A stretch of DNA of 61,361 nucleotides from Zhongshania aliphaticivorans (GTDB lineage: Bacteria > Pseudomonadota > Gammaproteobacteria > Pseudomonadales > Spongiibacteraceae): NCBI RefSeq assembly GCF_902705855.1, contig NZ_CACSIJ010000001.1, positions 659,381 to 720,741 on the forward strand, written 5' to 3'. Under the pieces are notes generated by a model, which was not told where the DNA came from, searched no databases, and saw only the letters and a program-made list of their open reading frames with translations. A program made the translations under genes and the position numbers. Positions 1 through 9,802 of the stretch are shown here, in pieces (position 1 is the stretch's first letter; every line of letters starts with the position of its first letter).

Positions 1-1307
1 AAAATACCAGCTGACTCTAAAGTGATACGAGCAGCATCCGACAAGGTATTACCGAGATTCAAACCCAGTAACGGCTCAGTAAGCGACCCCAGTACGCCAG
101 TGGGCAGTAACCCAGTAGCAAGCCCATTATTCAGTATAAAGGCCAATCGTCCAAACCCGCCTTCGGCCTTAAGACCATAGTACCCCGCCACCCATTCCAG
201 CTTGTCAGACATTGGCGTCTCTGAATTCGAGAGGATCTGAAGTTCAATGGTCTCCTGATCATTATACTGGTCATAGACGAAGAAAGCGGAACGATCCTCA
301 TCAGTTGAATCGTAGTCAAACTGCCCCCAGTCAACGTCTGCCAACTGATCAGAGTAGATAAATTTGATATCTACAGGACCGGGACGCCACTCAAAGACCG
401 CGCCATACATGGTGTTAATTGTGGCGTTACCACCTTCATAGTTGGTATGGGTATCGCGATCAGGCTCGTCAACTTCAGCGCCCGCACCAAACACAAGAGA
501 AGGACGGGTATTTTCCTGTACCAACGAATTACCATTGAACTGATTCACATAAGAACCAATCAACGTCACGCTAAAATCTTCTAGGAAGTCCCACTTAATT
601 TTAGCACGCCCACCTTCAGAGAAATCTTCTCGCCAGGTTCGCTTCTCGCCGTTACTAAAGTTTTGACCATAATTTTCGTGAGTATCTTTAAACCCAGAAA
701 GCGTAAATCCCAAACCCTCAACACCGGGCACATCTACGCCGATAAACGCCTGGTATTCCGCAGTATCGTAGTTGCCTTGTACATATTTTAGATTCCCCAC
801 AAACTCATCAATCGGCGGATCTTCGGTTGTAATATTGATCGCACCCGCAGTCGCGTTACGACCAAAAAGCGTGCCTTGCGGCCCCTTCAACACCTCTACG
901 CGCTTTACTGGGCCTAGGGAATCTTGCTTACCCTGACTGGCAGGGATATTAATTCCGTCGATATAGGTCGCCACACTTGGATCCGCATTCGGCAAAAAAC
1001 CTTCACTACCTACACCCCGGAGGTAGATCAATGTGTATCCATAAGTATAAGTAAAGGTCAGTCCGGGCGTGATTTTTTGAAGATCAGCGGTATCTTCAAT
1101 ATTGAACGCGTCCAGCTTTTCACTGGAGAAAGCTTGAATCGTAATGGGAATATCTTGTGCATTCTCCTCACGCTTTTGCGCAGTAACCGTAACCTCTTCA
1201 AGCAAGCGGTTCGACGCACGCGACTTCGCATCTTCTTGCAACTGATCTGCTAAAGCGGTATTAGAGAAGGCGACAGCAACGGCCGCCGAAAGAATTTGTC
1301 GTTTCAT
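1..1307 (-). CDS. TonB-dependent outer-membrane receptor (partial, C-terminus beyond window)
   Basis: The reading frame is open from an ATG at 1307 to the window edge, about 435 residues. The product starts with a signal peptide (MKRQILSAAVAVAFSNTALA), followed by a TonB-box-like segment (LLEEVTVTAQKREEN, about residues 35-49). The plug domain includes YLRGVGSEGF, VATYIDGI and the signature RVEVLKGPQGTLFGRNATAG near 140-160. The rest is the start of the beta barrel. The style is that of the large iron-independent receptor group common in sphingomonads and marine gammaproteobacteria, which often take up hydrophobic or aromatic substrates. It follows the meta-cleavage operon on the same strand but has its own promoter, which shares a 28-bp element with that operon. 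The substrate is therefore inferred to be an aromatic or terpenoid compound rather than a siderophore. Confidence 0.93.
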   Translation of the reverse strand, partial: MKRQILSAAVAVAFSNTALADQLQEDAKSRASNRLLEEVTVTAQKREENAQDIPITIQAFSSEKLDAFNIEDTADLQKITPGLTFTYTYGYTLIYLRGVGSEGFLPNADPSVATYIDGINIPASQGKQDSLGPVKRVEVLKGPQGTLFGRNATAGAINITTEDPPIDEFVGNLKYVQGNYDTAEYQAFIGVDVPGVEGLGFTLSGFKDTHENYGQNFSNGEKRTWREDFSEGGRAKIKWDFLEDFSVTLIGSYVNQFNGNSLVQENTRPSLVFGAGAEVDEPDRDTHTNYEGGNATINTMYGAVFEWRPGPVDIKFIYSDQLADVDWGQFDYDSTDEDRSAFFVYDQYNDQETIELQILSNSETPMSDKLEWVAGYYGLKAEGGFGRLAFILNNGLATGLLPTGVLGSLTEPLLGLNLGNTLSDAARITLESAGI

Positions 1308-1385
1308 AATTATCTCTTCAAATTTGTTAAAGCTAATTATTGTTACTTTAATGCGCTTTGTATGGCTCAAAAAAACAACCATCAT

Positions 1386-1431
1386 ACAAACCGTGTAAAC
1401 GCATCGTAAGTTATGGAAATTTTTTAGTCAA
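1386..1431 (-). promoter_or_regulatory. Promoter with shared 28-bp element, upstream of receptor gene
   Basis: On the minus strand a -35 TTGACT (1426-1431) is separated by 17 bp from a -10 TACGAT (1403-1408). The segment 1386-1413 is identical over 28 bp to 11972-11999, where it has the same position relative to another -35/-10 pair. The identity runs from just upstream of the -10 box to about 17 bp past it, the usual place for a repressor operator over the transcription start. It would give a leader of about 90 nt before the receptor ATG. The promoter boxes are read by eye. Confidence 0.7.
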
Positions 1432-1494
1432 GAACTCTCATCAAAATGAGAAGAGAATTAACAAGTTTCTCTTCTCATAATAAATGTAGCCGCT

Positions 1495-3348
1495 CTATTC
1501 CATTGTTAGAATTGAGCTAATTTCTTCCAAGATTGCAGGGTCATCTATGGTAGCTGGGACCTTATACTCATCACCATTAGCGATTTTCTGAAGCGTAGCG
1601 CGCAAAATTTTACCGGATCGCGTTTTAGGTAAACGCTTAACCACCCGCGCCTGTTTAAAAAATGCCACCGGCCCAATTTGCTCGCGAACTAAGGCAATCA
1701 CTTCTTGAACGATGATTTCTTCGCTGCGTTCCACACCGGCATTCAGCACCAATAAGCCAATCGGAATCTGCCCTTTCATCTCATCGTTAATACCAAACAC
1801 CGCGCATTCAGCTACGTCTTTGTGCGCGCTAAGCACCTCTTCCATCTGCCCTGTAGATAAACGATGCCCCGCCACGTTTATCACGTCATCGGTGCGGCTC
1901 ATGATGTGGACATAGTCTTCACTGTCGATAAAACCCGCATCGCCGGCATTGTAGTAACCGGGGTACTCAGAAAGATATTTATCAATAAAGCCCTGATCGT
2001 TATTCCACAAACTTGGCAATGTGCCCGGCGGCAGCGGTAAACGAACCGCCAAAGCGCCCATTGTGCCAGCTTCTACCGTATGTCCCGCTTCATCTAGCAC
2101 GACCACATCGAAGCCCGGCACGGCCTTGCCAGAGGAACCATATTTAACCGGAAACAAACCTAAACCTGCGCAGTTTGCCACCGCAGGCCAACCCAATTCT
2201 GTTTGCCACCAGTGATCTATCACCGGAATATTTAATTGGCGCTCAGCCCACTGAATAGTATCGGGATCTGCCCGCTCGCCAGCCAAAAATAATTGCTGCA
2301 AGCTGGAGAGATCAAAATCCCTAGGGCCAAGTCCATTAGGATCTTGCTGTTTAATAGCCCTAATTGCAGTCGGGGCGGTGAACATGGCCTTTACTTTATG
2401 GCGCTCAATTAAACGCCAGTACGATAGGGCATCCGGTGTGCCGACGGGCTTGCCCTCAAACATAATTGCCGTCGCGCCGCGAATAAGGGGGCCGTAAACA
2501 ATATAGGAATGCCCTACCACCCAACCAATATCTGAGGCGGCCCAAAACACATCACCGGGATTGATGCCGTAGATATTTTCTAGGCTCCAATTCATTGCCA
2601 CCATGTGGCCGCCGTTGTCGCGAATGACGCCTTTAGGATTCCCCGTGGTGCCAGAGGTGTAAATAATATATAGCGGATCAGTTGCCGCTAAGGGAACACA
2701 GTCAACGGCTTCGCCACCCGCCTCAGTTTCCACCCAATCTAAATCCCGACCTTCCTGCATCGCGGCAAGCAATTGCGGGCGCTGTAAGATTACACATTTA
2801 AGCGGTTTGTTCTGTGCCCGCTCAATGGCCTCATCGAGCAAAGGCTTATAGGCCACCAAGCGGCCGGGCTCTATGCCGCAGGAAGCAGAAATCACGACCT
2901 TGGGTTTGCAGTCATCAATACGTGACGCTAATTCTGCCGCTGCAAAACCACCGAACACCACCGAGTGAACGGCGCCAATGCGCGCACAAGCCTGCATCGC
3001 GATAGCAGCTTCCGGCACCATGGGCATATATATTACAACCCTATCGCCCTTCTCAACGCCCATAGAACGCAGGGCTCCGGCAAAGCGCGACACTCGATCA
3101 AGCAAGGCTTGGTAAGACCAGTGCTCTACCGTGTCAGTAACGGGACTATCATAAATAATCGCACTCTGTTCGCCTCGGCCAGCGGCCACGTGGCGATCCA
3201 AACTATTAAAGCAGGTGTTGCACACACCATCGCTGAACCATCTATACAAAGGAACTTTGCTATCATCTAAGGTAAGCTCGGGCTTGCTAAACCAGTCTAT
3301 ACCCTCGGCAGCCTTTGCCCACAGGCCAATATTCTCATCGTGATTCAT
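1495..3348 (-). CDS. prpE: Propionyl/acetyl-CoA synthetase-like acyl-CoA ligase (PrpE type)
   Basis: This 617-residue protein is an AMP-forming short-chain acyl-CoA synthetase. The N-terminal acetyl-CoA-synthetase cap is followed by the P-loop motif YTSGTTGNPKGV near 230-241, the WWQTELGWP segment near 380 and the C-terminal catalytic lysine motif KTRSGKILRATL near 580. Sequence style (SVVFGGFAAAELASRI, DVFWAASDIGWVVGHSYIVYGPL) is that of PrpE. It is the last gene of the ring-cleavage operon, 36 bp after the hydratase gene. Its job there is inferred to be activation of the short acid released by the C-C hydrolase (isobutyrate if the substrate is p-cumate), or of acetate or propionate. Substrate specificity cannot be read from the sequence. 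Confidence 0.88.
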   Translation of the reverse strand: MNHDENIGLWAKAAEGIDWFSKPELTLDDSKVPLYRWFSDGVCNTCFNSLDRHVAAGRGEQSAIIYDSPVTDTVEHWSYQALLDRVSRFAGALRSMGVEKGDRVVIYMPMVPEAAIAMQACARIGAVHSVVFGGFAAAELASRIDDCKPKVVISASCGIEPGRLVAYKPLLDEAIERAQNKPLKCVILQRPQLLAAMQEGRDLDWVETEAGGEAVDCVPLAATDPLYIIYTSGTTGNPKGVIRDNGGHMVAMNWSLENIYGINPGDVFWAASDIGWVVGHSYIVYGPLIRGATAIMFEGKPVGTPDALSYWRLIERHKVKAMFTAPTAIRAIKQQDPNGLGPRDFDLSSLQQLFLAGERADPDTIQWAERQLNIPVIDHWWQTELGWPAVANCAGLGLFPVKYGSSGKAVPGFDVVVLDEAGHTVEAGTMGALAVRLPLPPGTLPSLWNNDQGFIDKYLSEYPGYYNAGDAGFIDSEDYVHIMSRTDDVINVAGHRLSTGQMEEVLSAHKDVAECAVFGINDEMKGQIPIGLLVLNAGVERSEEIIVQEVIALVREQIGPVAFFKQARVVKRLPKTRSGKILRATLQKIANGDEYKVPATIDDPAILEEISSILTME

Positions 3349-3384
3349 TATTATCTCCCAGCCAAATACGTAGCAGTCAAAACA

Positions 3385-4164
3385 CTATATGAAATCGAGC
3401 GCCAAGCTACCAATTCCAGATATGTCTAAGGACATTTTGTCTCCGGGTTTTACATACTCTAGTGGCACGAGAGAGCCGGATAAAATGATATCGCCTTTGC
3501 TTAAGCTGATACCATATTCACCAAGGGTATTAGCCAACCACGCCACACAGGTGAGTGGATTACCCAAGGCCTCTGCGCCGGTGCCAAAACTGAGCTTTTC
3601 ACCGTTTTTCCACACCTGCATTTCGCAATTAATTAAATCTACTTGTTTGGGGTCTATCGCGGCGGCAGAGTTAATCGCAAAATAACCGCAGGAGGCATTG
3701 TCGGCCACGGTGTCTTGGATTTTAATTTTCCAGTCAGCGATACGAGAATCAACAATTTCAAAGCACGGCATTACCGCCTCTGTTGCCGCTAATACGTCCG
3801 CCTCGGTAACGCCCGGCCCCTTGAGGTCACTATTCAATAGAAAGGCAATTTCACCTTCGGCGCGCGGTGCAATCATATTACTTAGAGACAGCTCACCGTC
3901 GCAGATCATTTTATCGGTCAAAAAACCAAAATCCGGCTGTCGCACATTGAGCATAGACTGCACAGCATTGCTGGTAACACCAATTTTTTTGCCGATCAGT
4001 TTCTCACCATCAGCCTCGCGCATCGCCAACATATTCAACGATACGCGATAGGCGTCATCAATACTGATATCAGGATAGCGCGTAGTTAGAGGCGACACCG
4101 CCTTGGCCTCGCGCAAAGAGCGATATAACTCGGTACTAATATCCTGCAATTGCTGCTGATTCAT
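3385..4164 (-). CDS. 2-hydroxypenta-2,4-dienoate hydratase (2-oxopent-4-enoate hydratase)
   Basis: The 259-residue product has the length and motifs of the MhpD/XylJ/CmtF family: GKKIGVTS near 58, the metal-binding region RAEGEIAFLL near 100-110, and EIVDSRIADW near 138. These enzymes add water to 2-hydroxypenta-2,4-dienoate to give 4-hydroxy-2-oxovalerate, the substrate of the aldolase encoded earlier in this operon. The related 4-oxalocrotonate decarboxylases share the fold. The presence of a C-C hydrolase, and of the aldolase and acetaldehyde dehydrogenase, makes hydratase the better call. The gene follows the dioxygenase beta subunit gene by 47 bp. Confidence 0.88.
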   Translation of the reverse strand: MNQQQLQDISTELYRSLREAKAVSPLTTRYPDISIDDAYRVSLNMLAMREADGEKLIGKKIGVTSNAVQSMLNVRQPDFGFLTDKMICDGELSLSNMIAPRAEGEIAFLLNSDLKGPGVTEADVLAATEAVMPCFEIVDSRIADWKIKIQDTVADNASCGYFAINSAAAIDPKQVDLINCEMQVWKNGEKLSFGTGAEALGNPLTCVAWLANTLGEYGISLSKGDIILSGSLVPLEYVKPGDKMSLDISGIGSLALDFI

Positions 4165-4211
4165 ACTTGCTATTCCAATTACTCGTTATGAAATGTATGT
4201 AAAAAAATAAC

Positions 4212-4724
4212 TTACAAAATAATGCTGATCTTTGCCTGTGGCCGCAAACCATCAAGCGCCAAAGAGCACGCTTTTTTACAAATTCGCAATTGACCTTCTA
4301 TGTCGGCCAACTCATACAAATAGCTACCCATAAACATGTCTGTGCTACCATTTTTTGAACGGTAAATTACAAACGACGCACTCACAGAAAGTCGGCCATT
4401 TTCAAGACTATCATTCACCACAATATTACTAACTACATGCTGAACCTTTGAACGCGGAAACTCGGCATGGCAGGTCTTTTTCTCAAGTCGAGTTACCCGC
4501 TCCTCCATACGACCACGATTATCTGCAATATAGTAAAGATGCTTTGTAGGGTCTGCCTCCGCAGCAGCTATGTCCGTCGGTGGCACATAATAACTTGCAT
4601 CCTCGGTATATAAAGACAACCAGTCTTGCAAGCGCCAGTCGTCCAAACATTTAGCTTCTTCATTCAGCAATTTTTGGATACGAAAATATTGAAACATTTC
4701 TTGCAAATCAGACTCGCTAGCCAT
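4212..4724 (-). CDS. Ring-hydroxylating dioxygenase, beta subunit
   Basis: The 170-residue protein belongs to the SnoaL-like small-subunit family of aromatic-ring dioxygenases. Characteristic features are the N-terminal helix with LLNEEAKCLDDWRLQDWLSLYTEDASYYVP (given here only as a positional marker: residues about 19-48) and the later FPRSKVQHVVSNI segment near 110. It starts 3 bp after the stop of the alpha-subunit gene, the usual tight pairing of alpha and beta. It has a structural role in the alpha3beta3 oxygenase and no cofactor of its own. The length matches the 160-190 residues usual for the family. Confidence 0.9.
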   Translation of the reverse strand: MASESDLQEMFQYFRIQKLLNEEAKCLDDWRLQDWLSLYTEDASYYVPPTDIAAAEADPTKHLYYIADNRGRMEERVTRLEKKTCHAEFPRSKVQHVVSNIVVNDSLENGRLSVSASFVIYRSKNGSTDMFMGSYLYELADIEGQLRICKKACSLALDGLRPQAKISIIL

Positions 4725-4727
4725 CGC

Positions 4728-5987
4728 CTACTTCTCCTCAAATTCGCTGACACGACGATTCCATTCACGCCAAAATGCGCGCATTTGTAACTCGTCATCA
4801 AATGAGGGAACTGCCGCCTTCATTCCCTTAGAAATATCATTCCACGGCGCATTAGCAGCAGACTTAAATCCGTTCTGGCACTGTTCTAAAGCCTCGACAT
4901 CATCAGGCGTTGCAAAACCGCCAGGGCCAATAAATTCTAGGAAGTTAGATAGGCGATATTCACGGCGCCAATCACTTTCACCCACCACGCCCATTGCAAA
5001 TCCATTCACCATCATTGAGTTTGGTGATGTTGGGTAGAAGGTACGCACCGTAATCGCCATGATGTCATTAACGACCAAGTTGGGAAAAATAATCATATTG
5101 CGGTTTTTAGTTGCAATCTTTTCAGCGGTTTCTGCGCCGACACGCCCCACCAACTCATCGTAAACCTGATCGATTTCTTTCTTTCCGTCTTCTCCCCACA
5201 TAGGTATCCACTGCGCTACCGGACGCCCCCACGGCGCGCTGTACTCAATAACAGCGTGCCCATTCCCTAGATCATAACCTTTGCCAGCAAGGCGAGTTGC
5301 CGTTAAGCTCCCATTGGTATTCATTAAATAATCTAAGTAAGTAGCGTGGGTGGATTCTGCGTGATAACCGTCAACACTGTTTTCGACCAATAGCTTCCAA
5401 TTGGCCTGAATGGAGTATTCTTGGGTGCCACCGATAATTTCCATACCTTGCGCAGACTGAGCGGCAATCACATCCAAATATTCTTTAGAACCCGCCAAAT
5501 AATCCTCAAGAGGCTCCACGTCTTTATTAAAGCAAATGAAGTAAAATCCGGCGTACTGTTCCAATCTTGGCACAGGCCGCAAATTTGATTCGTCGCCTTC
5601 TTTAAAGTCTTTGCTATAAGCATTCTCACCGGAGAGATGCGCTAATTCACCGGTATTTTTAAACACCCAGCCGTGATACATACACTGAAAGGTTTTGGCC
5701 TTGCCGCGTTTCTCTCTACACACAGTAGAGCCGCGATGCGGACAGACGTTAAACAAGGCGCGAATCACATTGTCGCGGCCGCGAACAAATAAAATATTCT
5801 GATCTGCCACCGTGCGCGCCACAAACGCACTGGCTTCCTTCAGCTCAGATTCATGCCCCAAGTACAGCCAGCAATTTTTAAATATTAAATCGCGTTCTTT
5901 CTCGAACACTTCCTGACTGGTAAACGTTTCGCGCGCTACTTTAAAGCGCCCGCCGTCCCGATCATCGATAATATAAGGAGTTTCCAC
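4728..5987 (-). CDS. Ring-hydroxylating dioxygenase, Rieske alpha subunit (p-cumate dioxygenase-like)
   Basis: The product is about 419 residues. The Rieske [2Fe-2S] site is visible as CPHRG near residue 82 and CMYHGW near 102, and the mononuclear iron region as [13 protein letters not shown] near 208. It dihydroxylates an aromatic ring to a cis-dihydrodiol using electrons from a Rieske ferredoxin (9803-10165) and a reductase. Gene context (extradiol dioxygenase, class II aldolase-like decarboxylase, hydrolase) matches the p-cumate 2,3-dioxygenase pathway, but other carboxylated benzenes are possible. Two in-frame GTG codons compete as start. The one at 5987 has GAGGTGG eight bases upstream and is preferred; the other, at 5996, would overlap that ribosome-binding site. 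No ATG is available nearby. Confidence 0.9.
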   Translation of the reverse strand: METPYIIDDRDGGRFKVARETFTSQEVFEKERDLIFKNCWLYLGHESELKEASAFVARTVADQNILFVRGRDNVIRALFNVCPHRGSTVCREKRGKAKTFQCMYHGWVFKNTGELAHLSGENAYSKDFKEGDESNLRPVPRLEQYAGFYFICFNKDVEPLEDYLAGSKEYLDVIAAQSAQGMEIIGGTQEYSIQANWKLLVENSVDGYHAESTHATYLDYLMNTNGSLTATRLAGKGYDLGNGHAVIEYSAPWGRPVAQWIPMWGEDGKKEIDQVYDELVGRVGAETAEKIATKNRNMIIFPNLVVNDIMAITVRTFYPTSPNSMMVNGFAMGVVGESDWRREYRLSNFLEFIGPGGFATPDDVEALEQCQNGFKSAANAPWNDISKGMKAAVPSFDDELQMRAFWREWNRRVSEFEEK

Positions 5988-6075
5988 GTCAACCACCTCA
6001 CGCTTTTGGATTTAAGGAATTAATTTTTATTGTCGTACTAAATAATAATAGGACTCTATCTCAGTACTATCATAG

Positions 6076-6807
6076 TCAAAATTTACTACCGCCATCCTTT
6101 ACAACTACCTGTACAGAATGAGCAATATCACTTTCTATATCGTCGTAGGTTAAATACCGCCACATGCGTTCAAACACGCCGACTTTAACTTGTCTGTCTC
6201 GAATCTCATCAAGCGACAGTACACCCTCTTCAGGCTTAAAATTGGCACTGCGTACACTTAACTCTAGCCGCGCAGAGTCCTCTAAAAACCAAGCGTAAGA
6301 CACCGCCTCTTCTATTGATTCACCAACCACTACTGCGCCATTGCCCCGCATAACCAAGGCCGTTGCCGACCCCATCATATCGGCGAGGGATTGCGCGCGT
6401 TCATCGTCACGCAACAATCGCGGATCAGCCCACAGGGGAATATTGTTGGCAAAGTACGCGCTCAAACCATGCCGGCAAGTTGGTGTTAAACCCTGCGTAG
6501 ATAGCGCCATTACCGCTGGCGACATAATGCGGCACACGGCTTTAATTTCTGGGCGACGCTGGTAAATCGCTTGATGAATTCTCACCTCGCCCAGCACGCC
6601 ATCGGGCAAAGGCCCCCTTACCGAAACCGGGGTATTCGCTTCTCCCGCGGCAATGGTGCCCATCGGCTGGGGAGCGCACACCAAAAACTGCTCGTCATCC
6701 ACTCTTACACTGCAGTGACCAAAGGCGTGTACCAAGCCAGCGCGACCCAATGCTCTGGCCCCCATACGCAGCTTGATGTGTTGCGTGTTTATTGCTGTTT
6801 GCGTCAT
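6076..6807 (-). CDS. Class II aldolase/adducin-family decarboxylase (CmtD-like)
   Basis: About 243 residues of the class II aldolase/adducin fold, with segments GLVHAFGHCSVRVDDEQFL near 25-43 and MRGNGAVVVGESIEEAV near 155. In p-cumate degradation a protein of this family (CmtD) removes the ring carboxylate from the yellow 2-hydroxy-3-carboxy-6-oxo ring-cleavage product. The same role is inferred here because the gene sits between the ring-cleavage and lower-pathway genes and no other decarboxylase is present. Some metal-ligand positions look different from sugar aldolases: RHGLSAYF replaces the usual HxH element. The ATG at 6807 is preferred over a GTG three codons upstream. Confidence 0.75.
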   Translation of the reverse strand: MTQTAINTQHIKLRMGARALGRAGLVHAFGHCSVRVDDEQFLVCAPQPMGTIAAGEANTPVSVRGPLPDGVLGEVRIHQAIYQRRPEIKAVCRIMSPAVMALSTQGLTPTCRHGLSAYFANNIPLWADPRLLRDDERAQSLADMMGSATALVMRGNGAVVVGESIEEAVSYAWFLEDSARLELSVRSANFKPEEGVLSLDEIRDRQVKVGVFERMWRYLTYDDIESDIAHSVQVVVKDGGSKF

Positions 6808-6888
6808 GTTTTCCACGTGTCAGTTATTTATTATTTACTCGCGGGAATTGCCTAATCGTAGCCTTAAGCTAAGCTGCGAAACGTGTTA

Positions 6889-7932
6889 TTAACCCGTCGC
6901 ACTCACAGTCTCGGCCGTCGCATTTTCCTTTGCCATTGTTAAGGCCAGGTCTTCAATCATGTCCTCTTGACCACCCACGGTACCGCGACGCCCCAGCTCA
7001 ACCAAAATATCTCTTGCTGACACGCCGTAACGCTGTTCCGCGCGCTTAGCAAATAGTAAGAAGGAACTATAAACACCGGCATAACCGAGGGTTAGCGCGT
7101 CGCGATCAATACGTATTGGACTATCCATCATGGGTACGATGAGGTCTTCCGCCACATCCATAATCTTGTAGAGATCTATGCCGGTCTTCATGCCCATACG
7201 ATTCAATACCGCTACCAAAACCTCTAGCGGGGTGTTGCCGGCCCCAGCGCCAAGCCCAGCTACTGAACCATCAATGCGCGCCGCGCCCGCGTTAATGGCG
7301 GCAACCGAATTAGCCACGCCCATTGCGAGATTGTGATGACCGTGAAAACCAATCTCTACATTGTCTGGCAAGCCGTTTCTCAATGTGGATATCTTCTCGG
7401 TGACTTCTTCTGGCAACATAAAGCCCGCCGAGTCTGTGCAGTAAAGACAGTTAGCGCCGTAGCTCACCATTAGCTTTGCTTGTTCTAATAAGGCGTCTGC
7501 AGAAATCATATGCGCCATCATCAAAAAGCCAACAGTGTCTAAACCCAGCTTTGCTGAGTAGGCGATATGTTGCTGAGATACATCAGCTTCTGTGCAATGA
7601 GTTGCGACTCTTAAGGTACTTACGCCACAGGCCTGCGCCATGCGAATGTGGTCAACCGTACCAATTCCCGGCAATAGCAGGGCCGACACTTTTGCCTGTG
7701 TCATTTTGGGGATAACCGCATTGAGGTATTCTTCGTCGCTGTGCGCCGGAAAACCATAGTTAACCGACGCGCCACCCAAGCCGTCACCGTGAGTGACTTC
7801 TATTAGCGGCATACCCGCAGCGTCTAATGCCGTTGATACCGCAACCATTTCCTCAATGGAAATCTGATGGCGTTTTGAATGCATGCCATCACGCAGGCTC
7901 ATATCATGCAATTTTACAAATTTATTTTTCAT
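6889..7932 (-). CDS. 4-hydroxy-2-oxovalerate aldolase
   Basis: The 347-residue protein shows the DRE-TIM aldolase signature [15 protein letters not shown] at its N-terminus and [18 protein letters not shown] near 195, with [19 protein letters not shown] near 225. It is of the DmpG/MhpE/BphI type and splits 4-hydroxy-2-oxovalerate into pyruvate and acetaldehyde. It normally forms a channelling complex with the acylating acetaldehyde dehydrogenase, which is encoded immediately upstream (7982-8884). The ATG at 7932 has AAAGGTG six bases upstream. A GTG nine bases earlier lies in that ribosome-binding region and is unlikely to be used. Confidence 0.94.
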   Translation of the reverse strand: MKNKFVKLHDMSLRDGMHSKRHQISIEEMVAVSTALDAAGMPLIEVTHGDGLGGASVNYGFPAHSDEEYLNAVIPKMTQAKVSALLLPGIGTVDHIRMAQACGVSTLRVATHCTEADVSQQHIAYSAKLGLDTVGFLMMAHMISADALLEQAKLMVSYGANCLYCTDSAGFMLPEEVTEKISTLRNGLPDNVEIGFHGHHNLAMGVANSVAAINAGAARIDGSVAGLGAGAGNTPLEVLVAVLNRMGMKTGIDLYKIMDVAEDLIVPMMDSPIRIDRDALTLGYAGVYSSFLLFAKRAEQRYGVSARDILVELGRRGTVGGQEDMIEDLALTMAKENATAETVSATG

Positions 7933-7981
7933 ACTCTGCACCTTTCACTGGTCGGCTATTACAAGTTAGCGGCGTAAATTA

Positions 7982-8884
7982 TTACGCCGTAATAGCACTC
8001 GCTTCCGCGAGCTTTTGGGCAATCATTTCTGCTGTGCGCAATGCTGCCGCCGTCATGATATCGAGGTTACCCGCATATTTGGGCAAATAATCACCGAGGC
8101 CCTCAACTTCCATATACATAGAGACACGCTGGCCATCAAACACCGGCCCGTTCACCAAGCGATAGCCCGGCACATAGCGCTGAACTTCACCTACCATGTC
8201 ATGCACCGATGCGGTAATGGCGGCTTGATCCGCCTCGCCTTCAACCAAGCAGTGAATGGTGTCGCGCATAATGAGTGGTGGCTCAGCAGGGTTAATCACG
8301 ATGATCGCCTTACCCTGTTTCGCGCCGCCTACCTTCTCCACCGCGCTAGCGGTAGTACGGGTAAATTCATCAATATTGGCGCGAGTACCTGGGCCAATTG
8401 AGCGCGAAGATACCGTGGCTATAATCTCGCCGTAACTAACCGCTTGCACCCGCGACACCGCCGCCACCATCGGAATAGTCGCCTGACCACCGCAGGTCAC
8501 CATATTGACGTTTTGAATATCGCTTTGACTTAAGGCATCCAAATTAACGGGAGGAATACAATAAGGGCCAATGGCTGCAGGTGTGAGATCGATCATCGTC
8601 ACCCCAAGCTCATTCAATTTGCGGCTGTTTTCAGCATGAACATAGGCCGAGGTCGCATCAAAGGCGATAGTAATATCGTCCGCTTTAATAAATGGCAGCA
8701 CACCATCGACACCCTCTGCACAGACTTTAATACCCATTTCCGCAGCGCGCTTCAAACCGTCAGACTCAGGATCTATACCTACCATCCACACCGGCTCAAC
8801 CCACTCTGAACGTAGCATTTTCATCAATAAATCAGTGCCGATATTGCCCGGCCCAATAATGACGGCCCTCAATTTCTTACTCAT
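7982..8884 (-). CDS. Acetaldehyde dehydrogenase (acylating)
   Basis: The 300-residue product starts with a Rossmann motif ([14 protein letters not shown]) and carries the active-site cysteine in [12 protein letters not shown] near 135. [12 protein letters not shown] near 175 is also typical of DmpF/MhpF/BphJ. It oxidises acetaldehyde to acetyl-CoA with NAD and CoA and partners the 4-hydroxy-2-oxovalerate aldolase encoded next in the operon. Length agrees with the family (about 300-315). Start and stop are unambiguous, and the gap to the hydrolase gene upstream is 42 bp. Confidence 0.94.
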   Translation of the reverse strand: MSKKLRAVIIGPGNIGTDLLMKMLRSEWVEPVWMVGIDPESDGLKRAAEMGIKVCAEGVDGVLPFIKADDITIAFDATSAYVHAENSRKLNELGVTMIDLTPAAIGPYCIPPVNLDALSQSDIQNVNMVTCGGQATIPMVAAVSRVQAVSYGEIIATVSSRSIGPGTRANIDEFTRTTASAVEKVGGAKQGKAIIVINPAEPPLIMRDTIHCLVEGEADQAAITASVHDMVGEVQRYVPGYRLVNGPVFDGQRVSMYMEVEGLGDYLPKYAGNLDIMTAAALRTAEMIAQKLAEASAITA

Positions 8885-8926
8885 AACTCACCTGCTGTCA
8901 ATTCTTAAATGCTGTCTAGTTGATAT

Positions 8927-9760
8927 TTAAAGAATTAAAAAATTTTTCACTAGCGTTGCGAACTCAATAGGCTTTTCTACCTGCGTCCAATGTCCGCACT
9001 CACCAAAAATATGCAGTTGCGAATTTTTCATTAAGCGGTGTGCTTTGATGGAATTTTCCATAGGCACAATAATGTCTTCACGACCGTGGACCATCAGGGC
9101 TTTATGTTGAATCTGTGCTATTTCAGATTCTGGAATACACAGCCCATTTAATTTTTCTTGCATTGGCTCAGGGAATAATTTTTCGTAAGCCTCTTGATAG
9201 CCAGGGCGAATGCTGGCCTCGTAGCGCGATTTAATAATGTCTTCACTGACCAAATCTTGGCGATAAGCGAAGATTGACATCAGGCTGCGCATTGCATCGA
9301 CCGAGGGTTTGTAACCCCAAATTTCACGCAAACCATCGGTGATATTGAAATGAATACCCGCAGCGCCCATCATTACGAATCGGTCAACACGCTCGCCGTG
9401 GCGTGCGGCCATGGCAAGACTAATTGCACCACCAAAGGAGTTACCCACAAAATGCGCTTCATCAACCTTTATCGCGTCCATGAACTGGCACATAAACCGC
9501 AACCAGTTATCTAAATTGTATTCAAAGCCGTCTGGGTTGTCGGTGTACCCAAAGCCAATGACGTCCGGTGCAATCACGTGAAAATCATTTTCTAAAGCTG
9601 GAATAAGCAAACGCCAATTAGCGTAAGCCGTTACGCCTGGGCCTGAACCATGTAATAAAATTACGGTGGGATTACTGCGGTCACCCGACTCTAAATAGTT
9701 CGCTTCGTAGCCGTCTGCCAATTCAACTCGTTTGCCCATTTCCGGATTCTGCGTACTCAC
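8927..9760 (-). CDS. Alpha/beta hydrolase, meta-cleavage product hydrolase
   Basis: The 277-residue enzyme has the oxyanion motif LLHGSGPGVTAYANWR near 35-50, the nucleophile elbow GNSFGG near 108, the acid in HGREDIIVP near 228 and the histidine in ECGHWTQVEKP near 257. This is the pattern of BphD/CmtE/TodF hydrolases that break the C-C bond of 2-hydroxy-6-oxo-hexadienoates into 2-hydroxypentadienoate and a carboxylic acid. In this operon the acid released would carry the ring substituent; with a p-cumate substrate it would be isobutyrate. The ATG at 9760 follows the ferredoxin gene by 42 bp. Confidence 0.92.
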   Translation of the reverse strand: MSTQNPEMGKRVELADGYEANYLESGDRSNPTVILLHGSGPGVTAYANWRLLIPALENDFHVIAPDVIGFGYTDNPDGFEYNLDNWLRFMCQFMDAIKVDEAHFVGNSFGGAISLAMAARHGERVDRFVMMGAAGIHFNITDGLREIWGYKPSVDAMRSLMSIFAYRQDLVSEDIIKSRYEASIRPGYQEAYEKLFPEPMQEKLNGLCIPESEIAQIQHKALMVHGREDIIVPMENSIKAHRLMKNSQLHIFGECGHWTQVEKPIEFATLVKNFLIL

Positions 9761-9802
9761 ATATCACCCCACTGTTATGAATTAGCTAAATTTAATTTTC
9801 TA

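Noticed and set aside
131-334. Minus-strand frame of 67 codons within the receptor
   Set aside because: It is out of frame with the receptor, which reads continuously through this stretch.
924-1253. Plus-strand reading frame of 109 codons
   Set aside because: It lies opposite the TonB-dependent receptor gene, whose minus-strand frame has a signal peptide and plug-domain motifs; the plus-strand product has no recognisable features.
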